The position numbers and the translations under genes were made by a program. The notes beneath the pieces were generated by a model. That model did not search any database. It had not been told where the DNA came from and saw only the letters and a list, made by a program, of their open reading frames with translations. Positions 40,055 to 45,118 of a stretch of DNA of 45,118 nucleotides are shown here, piece by piece; positions within the stretch are counted from its first letter, which is position 1; each line of letters begins with the position of its first letter. The DNA comes from an uncultured Merdimonas sp. GTDB taxonomy: Bacteria; Bacillota; Clostridia; Lachnospirales; Lachnospiraceae. The stretch is taken from NCBI GenBank assembly GCA_944383645.1, contig CALWQJ010000003.1, forward strand, positions 1 to 45,118, given 5' to 3'.

Positions 40055-40858
40055 TCATTCTCCGCAAAGCCTTATCACCGACAGCTCCGCCGGATTGAAA
40101 ATACGTAAGTTTATCGTATGCGTCCCCAGTCCCCGGCTCACCACCAGATCCTTATCCATCCAGCGGAAATGCCCCGCGTCATAGCGCGGAAAGAGCCTGG
40201 CCTGGGGCGTAATCACGCCGCCGACGCCTGGAATCCGGATAATTCCCCCGTGCAGATGGCCGGACACCGTCAGATCCGCGCCCCAGCGGGCGTAGGCATG
40301 AAAATGCACCGGATTATGGGCCAGCAGGATGCTGTACCGCTCCGGATCCGGCCTGCCAAAGATCTGCTCCAGCTCCTCTTCCCGGAAATTGGCCCGGCAA
40401 AATTTCTGATAATAAAATTCCTCCAGCTCAAAGCCATAGATGTCCATCGAAAGGCCGGCAGCCTCGAACGCCGTCTTTTCATTCTCCAAAAAGACTACGC
40501 CCAGCTCCCGTAAGCTCTCCGTATAGTCCGCGTACATGGAGCCGTAGATCTCGGGATGGAGCCGCGTCCGGTACTCGTGGTTCCCGTTTCCGCAAAAGAC
40601 AGGAAGCCCCGCCTCCCGCAGGCGGCGAAGCAGCGCCACAGCCGGAAGGAAGGATTCCCCCGGCCGCCCTGTCAGAAGATCCCCGGCCGCCAGGACGGCG
40701 TCCGGCTTCTGCGCCAGGATGGCCTCCGCCAGACGGGCGTTGTCCTGGCCGTAGCTCTTATTGTGAAGATCTGCAAGCATACAGAAGACCGGCCCTCTGG
40801 CGCGGGCCGGCAGCTTCTTTGTATTTACTTCATATTCAAATATTCTAAAATCAGACAT
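40055..40858 (-). CDS. Metallophosphoesterase (YkuE/calcineurin-like)
   Basis: A 267-residue binuclear metal phosphoesterase. Motifs are in order: LADLHN near 28-33, AAGDLLTG near 57, GNGNHEYR near 90-97, LAHNPVHFHAY near 187 and SGHLHGGIIRIP near 205. No transmembrane helix is obvious. Relatives act on nucleotides or lipid precursors; the substrate is unknown. The ATG has no convincing Shine-Dalgarno, so the start is somewhat uncertain. It lies upstream of scpA with a 70-base gap. Confidence 0.88.
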   Translation of the reverse strand: MSDFRIFEYEVNTKKLPARARGPVFCMLADLHNKSYGQDNARLAEAILAQKPDAVLAAGDLLTGRPGESFLPAVALLRRLREAGLPVFCGNGNHEYRTRLHPEIYGSMYADYTESLRELGVVFLENEKTAFEAAGLSMDIYGFELEEFYYQKFCRANFREEELEQIFGRPDPERYSILLAHNPVHFHAYARWGADLTVSGHLHGGIIRIPGVGGVITPQARLFPRYDAGHFRWMDKDLVVSRGLGTHTINLRIFNPAELSVIRLCGE

Positions 40859-40903
40859 AGGAACAGAGTATCATAAATCCGGCCCGATTGCAAGGCGCAG
40901 AAT

Positions 40904-42373
40904 TTATGGCTGCAGACGGGTGTAGAGTTCGTTCATCTGGGCGCGCAGCTCCCGGTAGACTGCGTGCACGTTTTCATGCACCTTGTATTCCTTGGCTCCG
41001 GCGTTCTTCCGGATGCCCGCGAAGGCCTCCTCCACGTTCCGGTAGCAGCCCATAGTGACGGAAGCCACCATCAGAGCGCCGATGGCCGTGCTCTCCGCGT
41101 TGTCCATACGAATCACCGGCTTGCCATAGATGTCTGCCTGCATCCGGTTGAAGGCCTCGCTCTTGGACAGGCCGCCGTTGATCAGGATCTTCTCCAGCGG
41201 CACGTATTTTTCAAAGGAAGCGATGTTATTTCCGATCTCCATGCAGATGCTCTCAAGCAGGGCCTTGAGCATATCTTCCCGGGAGGTGTTCAGCGTGATG
41301 CCGGAAAAGAGGGCCGTCGCGTCGCTGTTCTAGTCCGGCGTGGAGCGTCCCTGGAAATAGGGCAGGGCCAGACAGCCGTGGGAGCCTGCCGGGATCTCTG
41401 TCAGGATATCGTTGAGCTTTCCATAAAAGTCCGTCTCCTCCCGGAAGAAGTTGCGCTTGAACCATTCCATGGCCGAGGTGCAGGTGAGCATGCTCGCCTC
41501 CAGAATATAGGCGCCCGCCTCAGAGGAAGCGTTGCAGACCACGTCCCAGTCCAGGTTCTCCGGCACCTCCCTGCAGGTCGTGAGCAGGAAACCGCCCGTC
41601 CCCAGCGTCAGGGATACCTGGCCCTCTTTTACCACGCCCTGGCCCAGCATACCGCACTGCTGGTCGCCGCCTGCGCTGATCACCGGCACGCCCTCCTTAA
41701 GGCCTGTCTGCTCAGCAAATTCCTTCGTCGTGTATCCAAGGATGCTGCCCGGAGCCTTCAGCTCGCAGAGCTTTTCCTCATCCACCTCAAAGAGCTCCAA
41801 AAGTCTCGGATCCCACCGGCAGGTCTTCAGGTTCATCAGGAGGGAACGGCTTCCATAAGTATAATCCGTGTAGAAATTCCCGGTCATATGGTACACCAGG
41901 TAATCCGGAATCACCGTCAGCTTATAGGCCTTCTCATAGAGATCCGGCTGGTTCTGGCGCATCCACTTCATCTTCGCGCCGGAAAATACCGGATTGACCC
42001 GGGAGCCGCAGAGCTGGAAGATTTCCCTGTGATGCTCCTCCATGGCCTGGCACAGCGGCACCGTCCGCTTGTCCTGCCACATCTGGGCGTTCCCCAGATG
42101 ATTTCCTTCCCGATCCACCGGAATCACGGAAGAGCGCTGGGAGGTCAGAGCCACCACGTCGATGCTTTCCTCCTCCTGGGCGGCAAATTCCGCGGATTCC
42201 TTCACGATCTGCGTCATACTGTCCTTGAAATCCAGCGGATTCTGCTCAACCCAGCCGTGCTCCAGCGTGATCACCTGGTATTCCTTCTGCACGGTATGGA
42301 GCATGGTCCCATCCTCGCGGAACAGGATGCCGCGCATGCTCGAGGTTCCTACATCCAAAATCAGAAAATTCAT
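40904..42373 (-). pseudogene. FGGY-family carbohydrate kinase interrupted by an in-frame amber codon
   Basis: A 489-codon frame with one internal TAG at codon 348 (41332-41330). Sequence around it is PYFQGRSTPD-stop-NSDATALFSGITLNTSREDML, where relatives have Trp (TGG to TAG). The N-terminal FGGY domain starts LILDVGTSSMRGILF, and AGGDQQCGMLGQGV near 245 is the sugar/ATP site. The C-terminal ATP-binding end NGGLSKSEAFNRMQADIYG is intact. The class includes xylulokinase-, glycerol kinase- and AI-2-kinase-like enzymes; substrate not assigned. The product as read would lack about 140 residues and most of the ATP-binding domain. AAGGAGGAGAACAA precedes the ATG. Confidence 0.85.
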
Positions 42374-42424
42374 TTGTTCTCCTCCTTCTCTTTCTCCCCT
42401 GTTTTTCTTGGCAAAGATACGGCT

Positions 42425-43672
42425 TTACAGCATCAGATATCCGAACGCCCGGCCCAGATAGTGGGCGTAGCCTGCCCTTTCCACGGCCTCCGCCGCAAGA
42501 ATCGGGATATTTCCTATCTCGCTGCCGCCCAGCGTATAGGTCAGCTTTCCGATCTCCTGGCCTTCTTCCACCGGCGCCTCCAGCTCCTCCATAGCGTACC
42601 ACTTCTTTTCCACCGCCGTCAGATCCTCCCCGGTGGTGCTCAAATACGAAAACGTCCCGTCGTATTCTCCCCGGACCTCTTCCTGCACGCCGCCCCGGAC
42701 CGGCACCGTGACCAGAGGCTGCTCCTCCAGATCCTGATAAAGGCTGCATTTGGCGTAGCCGTAGTTCAGAAGAGCCGTGGCGTCCGAAAAACGCCCCGCC
42801 GGATCCGGGGCCGCCATCACGACGGCGATCAGCTCGATGCCATCCTTCTCCGCCGTGGCGGAGACGCAGTATTTCGCCTGGCTTGTGGAGCCCGTCTTCA
42901 GCCCGGTGGCGTAAGGGTACTGGCGGATCAGCTTATTGGTATTGGTCAGGCCGAATTCCTCCGTCCCCCGCCTGGTGGTATGGGTGATGTTTTCCATCCA
43001 GATCGTCGAATAGGTATGTATCTGCGGATATTTTGTGATGAGCTCCCGGGACATCAGCGCGATATCGTAGGCAGAGGTCAGATGCCCTTCCGCGTCCAGG
43101 CCGCAGCAGTTGACAAACTGGGTGTCGTTCATGCCCAGCTCCTTCGCCCTCTGGTTCATCATATCCACAAACAAGCTCTCCGTCCCGGCGATATGCTCAG
43201 CCATGGCCACCGACGCGTCGTTGGCAGAGGCCACGGCAATACACTTGATCATGGTCTCCACGCTCTGAGTCTCCCCCTCCTCCAGGAAGACCTGGGAACC
43301 GCCCATGGAGGCCGCGTAGGCCGACGTCGTCACAGAATCCTCCAGACGGATCTTTCCCTGGGAAAGGGAATCGAAGATCAGCAGAAGCGTCATGATCTTG
43401 GTGACGCTGGCGGGCGGAAGCTTCTCATGGGGATTCTTCTCCAGAACCACGGTTCCCGTGGACGCCTCTATCAGAACCGCCGAGGGAGCCGTGATGCCAA
43501 GGGAGTCCCCCTCAGGCGCATCGGCCATCTCTGTCCCGGCAGGCTCTGTCCCGGCTGCCCCCATTTCCGCAGGTTCCGTCCCGGCAGCTTCTTCTTCCTC
43601 TGCCCGGACAGGAAAACCGGGAGCAGACAGACACACAGCCAAAGCCACCAGCAGAGCCAGTATTTTTTTCAT
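42425..43672 (-). CDS. Serine-type D-Ala-D-Ala carboxypeptidase, second paralogue
   Basis: A 415-residue low-molecular-weight PBP. A signal peptide covers about 1-24 (cleavage after VRA). An unusual Glu/Ala/Thr/Pro-rich linker follows (25-57), with repeats of GTEPA. The catalytic motifs are SVTK at 89-92, SAN at 149-151 and KTG at 259-261. A C-terminal beta domain is present (PVEEGQEIGKLTYTLGGSEIG). The two paralogues in this window are close enough to be from one family but not recent duplicates. Confidence 0.92.
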   Translation of the reverse strand: MKKILALLVALAVCLSAPGFPVRAEEEEAAGTEPAEMGAAGTEPAGTEMADAPEGDSLGITAPSAVLIEASTGTVVLEKNPHEKLPPASVTKIMTLLLIFDSLSQGKIRLEDSVTTSAYAASMGGSQVFLEEGETQSVETMIKCIAVASANDASVAMAEHIAGTESLFVDMMNQRAKELGMNDTQFVNCCGLDAEGHLTSAYDIALMSRELITKYPQIHTYSTIWMENITHTTRRGTEEFGLTNTNKLIRQYPYATGLKTGSTSQAKYCVSATAEKDGIELIAVVMAAPDPAGRFSDATALLNYGYAKCSLYQDLEEQPLVTVPVRGGVQEEVRGEYDGTFSYLSTTGEDLTAVEKKWYAMEELEAPVEEGQEIGKLTYTLGGSEIGNIPILAAEAVERAGYAHYLGRAFGYLML

Positions 43673-43739
43673 AAAATCCCTCTTCTATCTATACTGCAGT
43701 TACTAAAATGTAATGCGAAAGAAAAGGGATTTATACCTG

Positions 43740-45101
43740 TTATTCTCTGTCGTCCAGATCCACGTAGGGCACATGGTGTCCCACATACTTGTAGGCGGGA
43801 CGGATGATCTTGCCCGCGTTCACCAATTCCTCAATGCGGTGCGCGCACCAGCCGGAAATACGGGACATGGCAAAAATCGGAGTAAAGAGCTCATTGGGCA
43901 GATCCAGCATGCTGTACACAAAGCCGCTGTAGAAGTCCACGTTGGCGCAGACAGGCTTTAAGAGCCGCCGTCCCGACATCAGGCACTCGCCCGCGATGCG
44001 CTCCACCCGCTCGTAAAGGCCGAACTCCTCCTCCCTGCCCTTTTCCTCAGAAAGCCGCCTTGCGTACTCCTTTAAGACAATCGCGCGGGGATCGGATTCT
44101 GTGTAGACCGCATGGCCCATTCCATAGATCAGGCCTGCGTGGTCGAAGACCTCCCTGCGGAGTATCCGCTCCAGATAGGCCTCTATCTGCGTCTCGTCCC
44201 GCCAGTTAGTCACATGCTCCTTGATGTCCGCGAACATTTCCTGCACCTTCAGGTTCGCGCCGCCGTGCTTGGGACCTTTCAGGGATCCGAGGGAAGCCGC
44301 TATGGCTGAATAGGTGTCCGTTCCCGTGGAGGATACCACATGGGTCGTAAAGGTCGAGTTATTTCCGCCGCCGTGCTCCGCGTGAAGCACCAGGGCCACA
44401 TCCAGCACCTTGGCCTCCAGCGCCGAGTACTGGCCGTCCTTTCGCAGAAGCCGCAGGATATTCTCCGCAGTGGACAGATCCGGCTTCGGATTGCGGATAA
44501 TCAGGCTCTTGTCCAGATGGTAATGGCGGTACGCATGGTAGCCGTAGACCGAATACAGCGGGAACTGGGCGATGAGCTGCAGGGACTGGCGCAGCACGTT
44601 GCCCACGGAGATGTCCTCCGGCTTCGGGTCGTAGGAGTACATGGTCAGCACGCATTTCTGCAGGGTATTCATCATGTTGGAGCTGGGCGCCTTCATGATG
44701 ACGTCCCGCACAAAGGTGTCCGGCAGCTCCCGGTACACGCCCAGAATGTCGATAAATTCCCGCAGCTGCTGCCGCGTGGGAAGCTTTCCAAACAAAAGCA
44801 GATAGGTCGTCTCCTCAAAAGCAAAACGGCGGTTCGCCTCGCCCCGCACCAGATCCTCCACATTGACGCCCTGGTAATAGAGCTCGCCGTCGATGGGAAC
44901 CTTCTCCCCGTCGATATAGCCAAAGGAAACCACGTCTGATATCTCAGTCAGGCCCGTCAGGACGCCCTTTCCTGAGGAATCGCGAAGGCCCCTCTTCACG
45001 TCGTATTCCGCATAAAGATCCACGTCAATCTGTCCGGACTTCATGCTGTATTCCACAAGCTTCTGAACCTTCTCATCCACGTTTCTGTCGTCTTTTTTCA
45101 T
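43740..45101 (-). CDS. gltA: Citrate synthase
   Basis: Condenses oxaloacetate and acetyl-CoA to citrate. The protein has 453 residues, the long clostridial form. Catalytic His and Asp regions are VLHAEHGGGNNSTF near 247, KGPKHGGANLKVQ near 285, and GMGHAVYTESDPRA near 330-343. I chose ATG 45101, 8 bases after AGGAGG; GTG 45107 is also in frame. No aconitase or isocitrate dehydrogenase is visible, so the pathway partners are elsewhere. The start lies 17 bases from the window edge, and an upstream promoter cannot be assessed. Confidence 0.95.
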   Translation of the reverse strand: MKKDDRNVDEKVQKLVEYSMKSGQIDVDLYAEYDVKRGLRDSSGKGVLTGLTEISDVVSFGYIDGEKVPIDGELYYQGVNVEDLVRGEANRRFAFEETTYLLLFGKLPTRQQLREFIDILGVYRELPDTFVRDVIMKAPSSNMMNTLQKCVLTMYSYDPKPEDISVGNVLRQSLQLIAQFPLYSVYGYHAYRHYHLDKSLIIRNPKPDLSTAENILRLLRKDGQYSALEAKVLDVALVLHAEHGGGNNSTFTTHVVSSTGTDTYSAIAASLGSLKGPKHGGANLKVQEMFADIKEHVTNWRDETQIEAYLERILRREVFDHAGLIYGMGHAVYTESDPRAIVLKEYARRLSEEKGREEEFGLYERVERIAGECLMSGRRLLKPVCANVDFYSGFVYSMLDLPNELFTPIFAMSRISGWCAHRIEELVNAGKIIRPAYKYVGHHVPYVDLDDRE

Positions 45102-45118
45102 CTGCACTGCCTCCTCAT

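Noticed and set aside
39226..42373. Amber recoding (suppressor tRNA or pyrrolysine) to read through scpA and the FGGY kinase
   Set aside because: TAG is the natural end of many genes here, including scpA, scpB, trpS and feoB, so general readthrough would extend them; no pyl gene is in the window.
40964..43807. A 947-codon open frame on the plus strand
   Set aside because: It runs antisense across the FGGY kinase and a D,D-carboxypeptidase, both with clear catalytic motifs; GC-rich codon use opens the opposite frame.

Overview
The window reads as chromosomal DNA of a spore-forming, anaerobic member of the Bacillota, most likely a Lachnospiraceae-type gut clostridium. The evidence is the complete eight-gene spoIIIA operon, a T-box leader, a large Feo ferrous-iron locus, several ferredoxin/flavodoxin-type proteins, GC-rich coding sequence and a compact gene layout. 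Species cannot be named from the sequence. Nearly every gene is on the minus strand. Only two degraded genes (5340-5924 and 26083-26884) lie on the plus strand.

Layout in window order (transcription runs right to left). 1-5130: aroC, a ketopantoate-reductase-like gene, tgt, yajC and gpmI (cut by the window edge). 5340-7250: a decayed island with a broken Na+-symporter gene and an AbiE toxin-antitoxin pair whose toxin is deleted internally. 7463-12598: spoIIIAA-AH, insulated by a perfect 25-bp-arm terminator. 12716-15663: flavin reductase, trpS, mgtE. 15953-17349: a BASS-family transporter behind a complete T-box leader with its own promoter. 17357-20108: metQ-metN-metI methionine importer. 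20116-24667: a FecCD-type ABC importer joined to a SAM methyltransferase and an FmdE-family protein. 24716-25915: a D,D-carboxypeptidase. 26083-26884: a decayed Rpn-family transposase/nuclease gene.

27007-31887 is the iron region: DUF2325, DUF3793, flavodoxin, two FeoA proteins, FeoB, a Fur protein reduced to its DNA-binding domain, and a Cys-rich FeoB-associated peptide. A palindrome TTAG-N6-CTAA recurs at three promoter regions here, in tandem at two of them, and a Fur-like box sits on the feoA promoter. 32005-32454 is a PAP2-like membrane protein. 32689-36885 is a four-gene sugar/polyol operon (SDR, PHP-domain protein, class II aldolase, zinc dehydrogenase) under a promoter carrying phased direct repeats. 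36902-37198 is a remnant of a DUF4143 ATPase beside two perfect 26-bp inverted repeats. The right end carries a multi-cluster ferredoxin, scpB, scpA, a metallophosphoesterase, an FGGY kinase, a second D,D-carboxypeptidase and citrate synthase.

Gene decay is a strong theme. scpA and the FGGY kinase each contain one in-frame amber codon at a conserved residue. The symporter remnant has TGA where Trp is expected plus a large internal deletion. The AbiE toxin, the Rpn gene and the DUF4143 ATPase also have internal deletions or frameshifts. TAG is an ordinary stop here (scpB, spoIIIAC, trpS, mgtE, feoB and scpA itself end with it), so wholesale amber recoding is not supported. I saw no rRNA, tRNA, CRISPR array, intact insertion sequence or prophage. 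The best candidates for something not yet described are the TTAG-N6-CTAA iron regulon, the T-box-controlled BASS transporter, the ABC/methyltransferase/FmdE operon and the PHP-containing polyol operon.
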